Positions 46,256 through 56,411 of a DNA stretch of 64,000 nucleotides are shown here, one piece after another (the stretch's first letter is position 1; every line of letters starts with the position of its first letter). The stretch is from contig NZ_LLZI01000202.1 in assembly GCF_001509485.1 (NCBI RefSeq), forward strand, positions 54,801 to 118,800. The letters run 5' to 3'. The stretch comes from Streptomyces sp. NRRL F-4489 (GTDB taxonomy: Bacteria > Actinomycetota > Actinomycetes > Streptomycetales > Streptomycetaceae). The notes beneath the pieces were generated by a model. It had not been told where the DNA came from. It saw only the letters and a list, made by a program, of their open reading frames with translations, and did not search any database. The position numbers and the translations under genes are program-made.

Positions 46256-47389
46256 CGCCGCGGCGCCCTGCGGCGGTCCGGAAGCGCCGCGGTCCGCGAC
46301 GGTGGCGGCAAGCGCCTCCAGGGCGGTCCGGTTGAGGAGATTGATGCGGACGTAGCCCGGGTGGCCGCCGAGTTCGAAGTACCGCTCGTCGAGCGCCAGG
46401 AACCAGCGGTGCGGAACGCGCGGCCGGGCGAAGAGGAAGAAGCCGGTCTCGACCGGCATCCGGGCGGCGAGCGCGCCGCTGGCGAGGAGCCGCGCGTGGT
46501 TGCCGCGGATGTGCCCGACCAGGTCGCCGTTGCCGTGCCGCGCCATGAGGTCCGCGGCGCGGTGGGCGAAGAGGCGGTCGGAGACGGCGACGTCACCGTG
46601 CAGGTTGAGGTGCAGGTCGGCCAGCTCCTGACGCAGCGCGGCGGGCGCCAGCAGGTGGGCGCAGCGGTACCCGTGGATCGACAGGTACTTGGTGGGGCAC
46701 ACCATGCGCAGGGTCCGCTCGATGGGCAGGCGGGCGCTGGCCTCGCCTTGCTTCCCGTCCCAGGGCAGGTACTGGAACGTGCCGTCCACGAAGACCAGCG
46801 AGTCGGTGGCCCGCTGCCACGCCGCGATCTCGTCCAGGACATGGACCGGCACCCGGCGGCCGGCGTACCAGACGGGGTCGGTCAGCACGAGGACGGTCCG
46901 CTCACGGGGCAGGCTCAGGTCGAAGTCCGGTTGGTACGCGTGGCCCGAGGCCACCGGTACCGGCTCGATCCCGAACTCCCGTAAGAGATAGGCGAGTTTG
47001 TAGTAGACGGGCGCCACGTAGTGGACGCGGCGGTGGCCGTTGACGGCGAGCCAGGTGGCGAAGGTCCCGAGCGCGCTGCTGGAACCGCCGGCCGGGACGA
47101 CGTTCCGCTCGCTGCAGGCCACCCGGTCGTACCGCTCGTGCATCGCGGCGATCTTGGACCGCAGCGCCAGGTCCTCGTCCAGACCGGCGTACCGGGTGAT
47201 GTCCGCCAGGCGGTGGGGCGCCGTATCGGCGAGTTCCCCCAGATACTTCTCCACATAGGGGTGGCCGCCGTTGTAGTCGGACAGGAACACCCGAGCGCCC
47301 GGGAGCTGCCGCTCCGCCTCGATGTGTTCGTGCCACTCCAGCATGCGGAACAGCGAGGGGCTCGCCGGCGGTCCTGGTCTGGTGCGCAC
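46205..47389 (-). CDS. Orphan PLP-dependent aminotransferase (fold type I)
   Basis: A roughly 394-residue aminotransferase-like protein. SDYNGGHPYVEKYLGE and AGGSSSALGTFATWL (cofactor phosphate loop) are seen early. LTDPVWYAGRRVPVHVLDEIA and VFVDGTF follow, and the PLP lysine is probably K234 in CPTKYLSIHGYRC. The C-terminal part includes PVETGFFLFARP. It is not close to any housekeeping aminotransferase I recognise. The GTG at 47387-47389 follows AGGGAGAA; in-frame ATGs at 47404 and 47344 are alternatives. No biosynthetic partners flank it. It could make an unusual amino acid (speculation). Confidence 0.8.
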   Translation of the reverse strand: MRTRPGPPASPSLFRMLEWHEHIEAERQLPGARVFLSDYNGGHPYVEKYLGELADTAPHRLADITRYAGLDEDLALRSKIAAMHERYDRVACSERNVVPAGGSSSALGTFATWLAVNGHRRVHYVAPVYYKLAYLLREFGIEPVPVASGHAYQPDFDLSLPRERTVLVLTDPVWYAGRRVPVHVLDEIAAWQRATDSLVFVDGTFQYLPWDGKQGEASARLPIERTLRMVCPTKYLSIHGYRCAHLLAPAALRQELADLHLNLHGDVAVSDRLFAHRAADLMARHGNGDLVGHIRGNHARLLASGALAARMPVETGFFLFARPRVPHRWFLALDERYFELGGHPGYVRINLLNRTALEALAATVADRGASGPPQGAAASEAAAGEGVPPAPHPG

Positions 47390-47565
47390 TCTTCTCCCTG
47401 GCATGGCCGAGGCCCTGCCCGGCTCACGCCCGGGCACGGGGCGGGGGGCCGGACCCGCCCGCCGCGTGCCCGGCCGGCAGCACGCCGTTCCTACCCGCGC
47501 CGCCCCCGCGGAATGCGCCCCCGCGGACGATGGCGCGGGACCTGCGCTCCGGTCCCGGCGCGGGG

Positions 47566-48183
47566 TCAGCCGGTGAGGTCGGCCACCCGGGCGGCGACCG
47601 GGCCGAACAGGTCGCCGATGGTGGTCAGCGCCGCGGCCTGGAGGTCGGCCGCGGAGACCACGGTGCCGCCGGGGCCGGGCAGTGCGCGGGTGGCGGTGGC
47701 CTCGGCGACGACCGTGGGCCGGTAGCCGCGGCCGAACGCCGCCTGGGCGGTGTACGACACGCACATATGCGTCATGAATCCGGCCAGCACCAGCTCGGGA
47801 CCGGCGTCCCGCTCCCGCAGGAGCTGCTCCAGGCCGGTGCGGTGGAAGGCGTCCGGGAAGTTCTTGACCACCACCGGCTCGCCGTCCGCGGGGGCGACCG
47901 CGTCGGCGATGGCGCCGATCTCGGCCCGGATGTCGTACGGGGTGCCCTCGCCGGCGTCGTTGACGATGTGCACCACCGGCGTGCCCGCGGCCCGCGCGGC
48001 GGCCAGCAGCCGGGCCCCGGCGGCCAGCGCCTCCTCGGCCCCCTCCAGCGCCATCACGCCCCGGAGGTAGGTGTTCTGGAAGTCGATCATCAGCAGCGTG
48101 GTATCGGCCAGCGCGGGCAGCCGGTCGTCCAGCCCGCTCACCTGGCGCAGGGTCGGGGAGGGGGTGGTCGGGGAGGTGGGCAT
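47566..48183 (-). CDS. Isochorismatase-like cysteine hydrolase
   Basis: A 205-residue cysteine hydrolase of the isochorismatase fold. The triad is visible: Asp in LLMIDFQNTYLRG, Lys in VVVKNFPDAFHRTG and Cys in GFMTHMCVSYTAQAAFG. Such enzymes hydrolyse nicotinamide, N-carbamoyl compounds or isochorismate; the EntB-type isochorismatase context is absent. It is transcribed in the same direction as the GlxA-type regulator just upstream (137-base gap), a pairing often seen, with the regulator controlling the hydrolase. Confidence 0.9.
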   Translation of the reverse strand: MPTSPTTPSPTLRQVSGLDDRLPALADTTLLMIDFQNTYLRGVMALEGAEEALAAGARLLAAARAAGTPVVHIVNDAGEGTPYDIRAEIGAIADAVAPADGEPVVVKNFPDAFHRTGLEQLLRERDAGPELVLAGFMTHMCVSYTAQAAFGRGYRPTVVAEATATRALPGPGGTVVSAADLQAAALTTIGDLFGPVAARVADLTG

Positions 48184-48320
48184 GGGAACTTCCTTCGGGG
48201 GATGGGGAGTTGGATGGTGCGAGTGGTGGGGCGGCGGCGCGGCTGAGGAGCACCGCGGCCCCGGCAGGCCCGGCGAGGAGGTGTGATCGGTGCGGCGACC
48301 GCCGCTCGGGTGGCGACCGC

Positions 48321-49313
48321 TCAGACCGCCGTGCGGAAGCGGCGCCGGTACGCGGCCGGGCTGGTGCCCAGCTGCCGGCGGAAGGCCCGTTGCAGGGTCT
48401 CCACCGACCGCAGCCCGGTGTCCCGGGCGACCGCGTCCAGCGGCCGGTCGGTGGTCTCCAGCAGCCGGCGCGCCGCCTCCACCCGGGCCGCCTCCACATA
48501 GGCGGCCGGTGTGCTGCCGGTCTCCTGGGTGAAGACCCGGGCGAAGTGGCGTTCGCTCAGGCACATCCGCGCCGCCAGCGCGGCGGCCGACAGGTCCTCG
48601 GCCAGGTGCTCGCCGATGTGGACGCGGAGCGCGTCGATGTCCCGGCGGGCGGCGGGCGGCCGGCTCAGCGGCACGCTGAACTGGCTCTGGCCGCCCTGGC
48701 GTTTGAGGTAGACCACCAGCTGCCGGGCCACCGCCAGCGCGGTCTCCTCGCCCAGGTCCTCGGCCACCAGGGCCAGGGAGAGGTCGAGGCAGGCGCTGAT
48801 CCCGGCGCCGGTCCACACCCGCCCGGAGCGGACGAAGATCGGGTCGGGGTCGACGGTCACCCGCGGGTGGTCGGCGGCCAGTTGGGCGGCGGTCGACCAG
48901 TGGGTGGTGGCCGTCCTGCCGTCGAGCAGACCGGCCGCCGCCAGCAGATGCGCGCCGACGCACACCGACGCGATCCGCCGCACCCCGGGAGCCAGGGCGG
49001 TGATCCAGTCCACCACGTCCTGGTCGGTACGGGCCCGGGGGCCCTCGGGCCCCGGCTCGACGGCGCCCGGTACCAGCAGGGTGTCCACGCCCGGGCCGAC
49101 CTCGTCGAAGGACACGTCGGTCACCAGGCGGACGCCCGCCGAGGTCGCCACCGCCCCGCCCGCCGGGCCGGGGCCGGCGAGCCGCACCTCGTAGCCGGCG
49201 CGGCCCCCGGTCTCGCGGTTGGCGAGCGCGAAGACCTCGGCCGGCCCCGTGACGTCGAGCAGGTCGACGTCGGGGAAGACCGCGATCACGACCCGGCGGG
49301 TGTTCGTTGGCAT
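48321..49313 (-). CDS. GlxA-family transcriptional regulator (DJ-1/PfpI plus AraC domain)
   Basis: A 330-residue regulator. Residues about 8-185 form a DJ-1/PfpI domain (FPDVDLLDVTGPAEVFALAN; SVCVGAHLLAAAGLLDGRTATTHW, with the Cys position kept). Residues about 225-325 form an AraC-type double helix-turn-helix (LSAAALAARMCLSERHFARVF, DTGLRSVETLQRAFRRQLG). ArgR/GlxA-like proteins sense small metabolites through the DJ-1 domain. It probably controls the downstream isochorismatase-like gene. Confidence 0.92.
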   Translation of the reverse strand: MPTNTRRVVIAVFPDVDLLDVTGPAEVFALANRETGGRAGYEVRLAGPGPAGGAVATSAGVRLVTDVSFDEVGPGVDTLLVPGAVEPGPEGPRARTDQDVVDWITALAPGVRRIASVCVGAHLLAAAGLLDGRTATTHWSTAAQLAADHPRVTVDPDPIFVRSGRVWTGAGISACLDLSLALVAEDLGEETALAVARQLVVYLKRQGGQSQFSVPLSRPPAARRDIDALRVHIGEHLAEDLSAAALAARMCLSERHFARVFTQETGSTPAAYVEAARVEAARRLLETTDRPLDAVARDTGLRSVETLQRAFRRQLGTSPAAYRRRFRTAV

Positions 49314-49563
49314 GCGTCCATCCTCCGGGCCGCCGCCGGTGGCCGCAATGACGGGCTTGCGTCACATCCGGACACGGACCGGGCCCCGCCCCGCTGCCCC
49401 GGTGTGCCCCAGGACGCCACCTGATGTCCACAACGGCGTTGTCCACAGGCCCTGTTGCGAGTCACTACCGGCGAGTAGCGTGTCCGCCGACCGACAGCGA
49501 CCGGCCGCCGCGCCGGGCCGCCGGGCGCCGCTGCCCGCCGACCACCGCCCCAGGGAGACTCCG

Positions 49564-51291
49564 ATGCAGGGGATGAACCGCCGCCAGTTCGTCGCGAGAA
49601 TGTCCGCCGCGGCGGCCGGTGCCGCGCTGTGGACGGCCGGCTCGTACGACCAGGCGCTCGCGGTCACCGCGGCGCGGGCCGTGCGCACCCGGGGCACGAC
49701 CCTGGAGCAGGCCGCCCGCCCGGTCGGCAGCGGGGCGTACCGCAAGCTGGCGGCCGGGCCCGGCTGGCCGCTGGTGGTGCGCGGCGAGCTGGCCGCCGGG
49801 GCCGCCGGGCGGGACGACCGCCGCACCGGCCTCGCCTCGTTCGTGCAGTTCACCGACCTGCATCTGGCGGACGTCGAATCGCCGGTGCGGTTCGAGTATC
49901 TGGCGCGGTTCAACGACGGCGCGCACCGCCCGCAGGAGGCGCTGACCGTGCGCGGCGCCTCCTCCCTGGTGGAGCGGGTCAACGCGGTGCGCAAGGGCCC
50001 GTACACCGGCCTGCCGTTCGGCCTGGTGATGACCACCGGCGACAACACCGACAACCACGAGCGGATCGAGCTGGACTGGTACCTCACGGTCATGAGCGGC
50101 GGCCGGGTCACCCCCAGCAGCGGCGACCCCCGGCGCTACGAAGGCGTCCAGAACAGCGGCAACGCCGCGTACTGGAATCCCGAACTCCCCCTGCGCGACG
50201 CCTACAAGGCCAAGGGCCTGCCGGAGATCCCGGGCTTCCTCGCCGGCGCCGCCCGCCCGTTCACCGCCCCCGGTCTGTCCGTGCCCTGGTACACCACGGT
50301 CGGCAACCACGACGACAGCATCGAGGGCACCCTCCCCGACCTCGGCCTGCTCAACGAGCTCTACACCGGCGACCGCAAGCTGGAGGGCTGCGACGACGCC
50401 ACCGCCGCCCGCCTGGCGGACGCCCTGCGGCACGACCCGGGGCACGCGGCGTCCCTGCTCGGCACACTGCTGACCAAGGGCGGCGCGGTCCGCCGGATCA
50501 CCCCGGACGAGCGGCGGCGCCCGTTCACCCCGGCCGAGTTCGCCCGCGCCCACCTCGATCCGGCGTACACCGGCGCCGGCCCGGTGGGGCACGGCTTCAC
50601 CTCCGACGCGGCGGCCAGCGGCCGGCTCTACTACACCTTCCCGCTCTCCGCCGGCGTCCTCGGCGTCAGCCTGGACACCACCAACAGGGCGGGCTGGGCG
50701 GACGGTTCGCTCGGCACGGCCCAGCTGCGCTGGCTGGAGTCGGTGCTCCAGCAGCACAGCAGCCGCTGGTACGACGCCGACGGCCGCATCGTGCGCGGCA
50801 GCGGCGGCGATTCCCTGATCGTGCTGTTCAGCCACCACACCAGCACCAGCATGGGCAATCTGCTGCCCGACCCGTACCGCCCGTTCGAGGGCCGGCACGA
50901 CGGCAAGGCCCTGGTGGCCCTGCTCCAGCGCTATCCGAACGTCGTCGCCTGGGTGAACGGCCACACCCACGAGAACCGCATCACCCCGCACGGCCACGCC
51001 ATACCCGAGCGCGCCTTCTGGGAGATCAACACCGCCTCGCACGTGGACTATCCGCAGCACGCCCGGATCATCGAGCTGGCCGACAACGGCGACGGCACGC
51101 TGTCCCTGTTCACCACCCTGATCGAGTCCGCCGCCCCGTACGCCGCCGATGCCTCCGACACCTCCGACGCCGGACTCGCCGCGCTCTACCGCGAGCTGTC
51201 CTACAACGACCCGTACGCCACCCCGGACGCCCTGCTCGGCACGTCCGCCGACCACAACACCGAACTCCTGCTGGCCCGGCCGGGGTCATGA
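49564..51291 (+). CDS. Exported metallophosphoesterase (TIGR03767-like)
   Basis: A 575-residue secreted metallophosphoesterase. The N-terminus has a twin-arginine signal (MNRRQFVARMSAAAAGAALW). Metal-binding motifs are FTDLHLADVESP, TTGDNTDNHERIELDWY, TTVGNHDDSIEG, IVLFSHHTSTSMGN and WVNGHTHENRI. This set and the long insert between the first two blocks fit the actinobacterial TIGR03767 group of unknown substrate. The ATG at 49564 follows GGGAGACTCCG. Confidence 0.9.
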   Translation: MQGMNRRQFVARMSAAAAGAALWTAGSYDQALAVTAARAVRTRGTTLEQAARPVGSGAYRKLAAGPGWPLVVRGELAAGAAGRDDRRTGLASFVQFTDLHLADVESPVRFEYLARFNDGAHRPQEALTVRGASSLVERVNAVRKGPYTGLPFGLVMTTGDNTDNHERIELDWYLTVMSGGRVTPSSGDPRRYEGVQNSGNAAYWNPELPLRDAYKAKGLPEIPGFLAGAARPFTAPGLSVPWYTTVGNHDDSIEGTLPDLGLLNELYTGDRKLEGCDDATAARLADALRHDPGHAASLLGTLLTKGGAVRRITPDERRRPFTPAEFARAHLDPAYTGAGPVGHGFTSDAAASGRLYYTFPLSAGVLGVSLDTTNRAGWADGSLGTAQLRWLESVLQQHSSRWYDADGRIVRGSGGDSLIVLFSHHTSTSMGNLLPDPYRPFEGRHDGKALVALLQRYPNVVAWVNGHTHENRITPHGHAIPERAFWEINTASHVDYPQHARIIELADNGDGTLSLFTTLIESAAPYAADASDTSDAGLAALYRELSYNDPYATPDALLGTSADHNTELLLARPGS

Positions 51292-51374
51292 CCCGGGCCG
51301 GGCGGGGCGAGCGCGCGGGCGCCGGCCGGACGGCGGCCGGCGGGCACCGCGCGGGAGCCCGCCGGCCGGGCCGT

Positions 51375-52547
51375 TCAGCGCGGCCGCTCCGGTCCCGGTC
51401 CGCCGCGCCCGAAGCGCCCGGTCCCGCCGGTCCCCCGGCCGTCGTCGAACTCCACCGTCTCCTTGCGGATCTCGGCGTCCACCTCGCGCTGCTCGGTGAC
51501 CCGCTCGGTCTCCAGCCGGACCCGCTCGACGGGGACGGTCCGCTTGCCGACCACCGGCTCCTCGGCGTGCAGGACGACCTCGACCTCGCCGTCGCCGAGT
51601 TGCGTGCCGGTGCGGCCGCGCGCGCGGTCGTCCTCGGTGATCCGCTCCCGGACGACCCGGACCTCCTCGTGGCTGACCGGCACGGTGCGGTGCACGTCCT
51701 CGGTGACGACGTGCTTGCGCAGCCGGGCCCGGCCGGCCTCGTGCTCCTCGGTGCCGACCTCCAGCCGCTCCTCGGACAGCACGATCTCGGTGGCCCCGTC
51801 GCCGGTCCTGCCGGTGTCCGGCCCGCCGCGGCCGCGGGAGACCGCCATCGGGCGGGTGGCGTCCTCGGTCCGCTCGCCGACCAGCTTGTTGCGCTCGCCG
51901 CCGGCCCGGGTGCGGCGGTCGTCGGCGGTGTCCCCGGTGCCGGCCGTCCGGCCCCGGATCGCGGCCGAACCGCCCGCGCCGCCGGCGCCGCTGGTCACGG
52001 TCGGCCGGTGCGAGGCCACGCCGGGATCGCCGGTCCGCCCGGCCGGTCCCGCCGGCTCGCCACCGGCCGTCCCTTCGGCCCCGCCGGTGCCCGTCGTCCC
52101 GGGGATCGCGGTCGTGCCGCCGGTCCCCTCGGCCCCGGCCCGCCCGGTCGTCCCCGCCGGTCCCGCCGGTCCCGCCGTCCCCCGTGTCCCGGTCGTCCCG
52201 CCGGTCCCGGGGGCCGGAGCCGTTCCGGGGCGGTGGATCCCGTAGTGCTGGTACAGCCGCTGCTCCTCGGACGGGTCGAGATGCCCGTCGGCGTCGATCC
52301 GCGGCGCCTCCTTGATCGCCTCCTTGGCGTGCGGGACGTGCAGTTCGTCGCCCGCCCGCCGCGACCCGGCCAGCGGCACGAAGGTCTCCTTCATCCCGAA
52401 GAGCCCGGTCCGCACGGTGATCCACTCCGGCTCGTTGGTGGCGTCGTCCCGGTAGACCTGCTGGACGATGCCCACCTTCGCGCCCTCCGCGTCCACCACG
52501 TGCAGACCGGTCAGGCTCTGCGGAGTGCCACCCAGGGGTGCGTTCAT
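51375..52547 (-). CDS. PRC-barrel and DUF2382 stress-type protein
   Basis: A 390-residue protein. Residues 1 to about 95 form a PRC-barrel (HVVDAEGAKVGIVQQVYRDD; GLFGMKETFVPLAGS), residues about 105-245 a Gly/Thr/Ala collagen-like low-complexity linker, and residues about 255-375 the DUF2382 domain (LSEERLEVGTEEHEAGRARL and its internal repeats, ending with EKETVEFDDG-like text). The pairing is common in actinobacteria and cyanobacteria and is linked to stress; function is not established. The ATG at 52545-52547 (MNAPLGGTPQ) is preferred to an upstream frame without a site. Confidence 0.9.
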   Translation of the reverse strand: MNAPLGGTPQSLTGLHVVDAEGAKVGIVQQVYRDDATNEPEWITVRTGLFGMKETFVPLAGSRRAGDELHVPHAKEAIKEAPRIDADGHLDPSEEQRLYQHYGIHRPGTAPAPGTGGTTGTRGTAGPAGPAGTTGRAGAEGTGGTTAIPGTTGTGGAEGTAGGEPAGPAGRTGDPGVASHRPTVTSGAGGAGGSAAIRGRTAGTGDTADDRRTRAGGERNKLVGERTEDATRPMAVSRGRGGPDTGRTGDGATEIVLSEERLEVGTEEHEAGRARLRKHVVTEDVHRTVPVSHEEVRVVRERITEDDRARGRTGTQLGDGEVEVVLHAEEPVVGKRTVPVERVRLETERVTEQREVDAEIRKETVEFDDGRGTGGTGRFGRGGPGPERPR

Positions 52548-52838
52548 GGCGTTCTGCCCTCCTTCCGCGCGCCGGCGCGGCACGCACAGTTCCCATTGCG
52601 CGCCGCGAAGCCCTCCCCAGCGACTCGGGCGACCGGGCGGACACCGGCCCCGGCGCCTCCTCGGCGCTCCCCACGCGCCCGGTGCCCGGGGATGTCATTA
52701 CGCCATCCGGGTGATTGGTTGACCGGTCAGCCATCCCGCGCGCCGCGGCCGCTCCCCCGCTACGATCCCCGGACGCGGCCGGGCCCGGCCCCCGCAAAAG
52801 CGGAGACCGGGCCCGTTGACCTGCGGAAAAGCGATAGC

Positions 52839-54443
52839 TCAGTCGGTGAGGTTCACCGCGCGCACGGACGTCGCGCCGATCTCGTCGGCGATCTCGGTCA
52901 GCACGTTCGCCGGAATGGTGTCGTCCACGGTCAGGACGACCAGCGCCTCACCGCCGACGTCGGCCCGGGAGACCTGCATCCCGCCGATGTTGATGCCCGC
53001 CTCGCCCAGGATCCGGCCGACCGTGCCGACGACGCCGGGGCGGTCGGTGTAGCGCAGGAAGGCCATGTGGTCGGCGAGCGCCAGGTCGATCGAGTGGTCG
53101 CCGACCGCCACGATCTTCTGGACGTTCTTGTGGCCGGCCAGCGTGCCGGAGATCGACACCTCCTCGCCGCCCGCGAGCGTGCCGCGCACGGTCACCACGT
53201 TGCGGTGCTCGGGCGACTCGCTGCTGGTGGTCAGCCGCACCTCGACCCCGCGCTCCTGCGCGAACAGCGGCGCGTTGACGTAGGACACCGTCTCGTCCAC
53301 GACGTCCTCGAAGACGCCCTTGAGCGCGGAGAGTTCGAGCACCTTGACGTCGTGCTGGGTGATCTCGCCGTAGACCTCGACGTCGAGCCGGAGCGCGACC
53401 TCGCCGGCCAGCGCGGTGAAGATCCGGCCCAGCCGCTCGGCCAGCGGCAGCCCCGGCTTGACGTCCTCGGCGATGACGCCGCCCTGGACGTTGACCGCGT
53501 CCGGCACCAGCTCGCCGGCGAGCGCCAGCCGCACCGACTTGGCGACCGCGATACCGGCCTTCTCCTGCGCCTCACCCGTCGAGGCCCCCAGGTGCGGGGT
53601 GCACACGACCTGGTCGAAGGCGAAGAGCGGCGAGTCGGTGCAGGGCTCGACGGCGTAGACGTCCAGGCCCGCGCCGGCCACCCGGCCCTCCTTGAGGGCG
53701 GCGGCCAGCGCCTCCTCGTCGACGATCCCGCCGCGCGCGGCGTTGACGATCCGCACCGACGGCTTGACCTTGCGCAGCGCCTCGTCGCCGATCAGACCGA
53801 GGGTCTCGGGCGTCTTGGGGAGGTGGACGGTGATGAAGTCCGAGACCTCCAGCAGCTCGTCCAGGGTCAGCAGCTTGACGCCCATCTGCGCGGCGCGGGC
53901 CGGCTGGACGTACGGGTCGTAGGCGACGACCTTCATGCCGAACGCCGACATCCGCTGGGCGACCAGCACGCCGATCCGGCCCAGGCCGACCACGCCGAGG
54001 GTCTTCTCGCTCAGCTCGACGCCGGTGTACTTGCTGCGCTTCCACTCGCCGTTCTTCAGCGCGGTGTTGGCCTGCGGGATGTTGCGCGCGGTGGCGACGA
54101 GCAGACCGCAGGCCAGCTCGGCGGCGGTGACGATGTTGGAGGTCGGGGCGTTGACGACCATCACACCGGCCTTGGTGGCGGCGGAGACGTCGACGTTGTC
54201 CAGGCCCACCCCGGCCCGGGCGACGACCTTCAGCTTCCGGGCGGCGGCGATCGCCTCGGCGTCGACCTTGGTCGCGCTGCGCACGAGGATCGCGTCGACG
54301 TCGGCGATGGCGGGCAGCAGCTCGGCGCGGTCGGCGCCGTTGCAGTGCCGGATCTCGAAGTCGGGGCCGAGCGCGTCGACGGTGGCCGGCGACAGCTCCT
54401 CGGCGATCAGTACGACGGGCTTACCGGGGTTGGCAGTGCTCAC
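52839..54443 (-). CDS. serA: D-3-phosphoglycerate dehydrogenase
   Basis: SerA starts serine synthesis by oxidising 3-phosphoglycerate. The 534-residue actinobacterial long form has KPVVLIAEELSPATVDALG, the NAD site GVVGLGRIGVLVAQR, catalytic RIVNAARGGIVDE and TPHLGASTGEAQEKAG, then the intervening ASB domain and a C-terminal ACT domain (RPGVVGTVGRILGEAGINIGGMQV) that typically senses serine. The start is uncertain: GTG at 54441-54443 gives a family-like N-terminus, and an ATG at 54459-54461 is in frame. It follows ilvC in the same direction. Confidence 0.95.
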   Translation of the reverse strand: MSTANPGKPVVLIAEELSPATVDALGPDFEIRHCNGADRAELLPAIADVDAILVRSATKVDAEAIAAARKLKVVARAGVGLDNVDVSAATKAGVMVVNAPTSNIVTAAELACGLLVATARNIPQANTALKNGEWKRSKYTGVELSEKTLGVVGLGRIGVLVAQRMSAFGMKVVAYDPYVQPARAAQMGVKLLTLDELLEVSDFITVHLPKTPETLGLIGDEALRKVKPSVRIVNAARGGIVDEEALAAALKEGRVAGAGLDVYAVEPCTDSPLFAFDQVVCTPHLGASTGEAQEKAGIAVAKSVRLALAGELVPDAVNVQGGVIAEDVKPGLPLAERLGRIFTALAGEVALRLDVEVYGEITQHDVKVLELSALKGVFEDVVDETVSYVNAPLFAQERGVEVRLTTSSESPEHRNVVTVRGTLAGGEEVSISGTLAGHKNVQKIVAVGDHSIDLALADHMAFLRYTDRPGVVGTVGRILGEAGINIGGMQVSRADVGGEALVVLTVDDTIPANVLTEIADEIGATSVRAVNLTD

Positions 54444-54694
54444 GTGGTCTTCAGTCCTCATCTAGTCCGCTGCGGGTGCCTCCCACGCCCTGACGGCAGT
54501 GGGGGAGGACGGCCGTCCCGACGGCCGAAGGCGGTGTGGGGGAAAGCCGCGTGGAAGACGCACGACGCTGTGAGCCTGACGCGCTTGTGACGAGCAGTGT
54601 AGTGGCGGGGCGCGGCACGGTATGTGCCGTTGCGTAAGGATCACCCATGCGTGGTTCTACGCGGTGGACAAGCGGCTGTGGCGGCATACGGACG

Positions 54695-54724
54695 AGGGGG
54701 CCGCGGGCAGTGCCGCGGCCCCCT
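54695..54724 (-). terminator. Terminator of the ilvBNC unit
   Basis: A strong stem (AGGGGGCCGCGG pairing with CCGCGGCCCCCT; about 12 bp) starts 12 bases after the ilvC stop. Confidence 0.8.
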
Positions 54725-54735
54725 GGTCCCGGGGC

Positions 54736-55836
<1,101 letters not shown>

Positions 55837-56361
55837 TCAAGCCGAGCGGTCCAGCGCGCGCAGCGAGCGGTCGGTGATGGACCGGGCGCCGCGGCCTATC
55901 GCGATCGTGCCGGACTGCACCAGCTCCTTGATGCCGAACGGCTCCAGCATCCGCAGCATCGCCTCCAGCTTGTCGCTGGAACCGGTGGCCTCGATGGTGA
56001 CGGCGTCCGGCGAGACGTCCACGGTCTTGGCGCGGAACAGCTGCACGATCTCGACGATCTGGGAGCGGGTCTCGTTGTCGGCGCGGACCTTCACCAGGAC
56101 CAGCTCGCGCTGGATGGCCGAGCCCGGCTCCAGCTCGACGATCTTCAGGACGTTGACGAGCTTGTTGAGCTGCTTGGTCACCTGCTCCAGCGGCAGCGAC
56201 TCGACGCTGACCACGATGGTGATGCGGGAGATGTCCGGGTGCTCGGTGACACCGACGGCCAGCGAGTCGATGTTGAAGCCGCGGCGGGAGAACAGCGCGG
56301 CGATCCGGGCGAGGATGCCGGGCGTGTTCTCCACCAGGACGGAGAGCGTGTGCTTGGACAT
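55837..56361 (-). CDS. ilvN: Acetolactate synthase small (regulatory) subunit
   Basis: IlvN regulates acetolactate synthase and confers valine inhibition. The 174-residue protein has an N-terminal ACT domain (SVLVENTPGILARIAALFSRRGFNIDSL) and a second ACT-like C-terminal domain (ELVLVKVRADNETRSQIVEI). The ATG at 56359-56361 (MSKHTLSVLVEN) follows a GAGAAGA site. It is 50 bases downstream of ilvB. Confidence 0.96.
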   Translation of the reverse strand: MSKHTLSVLVENTPGILARIAALFSRRGFNIDSLAVGVTEHPDISRITIVVSVESLPLEQVTKQLNKLVNVLKIVELEPGSAIQRELVLVKVRADNETRSQIVEIVQLFRAKTVDVSPDAVTIEATGSSDKLEAMLRMLEPFGIKELVQSGTIAIGRGARSITDRSLRALDRSA

Positions 56362-56411
56362 GTCGTCTTCTCTCTTCTTCCGGTCGTCCGTGACGTCGGC
56401 GGTATCGGGCT

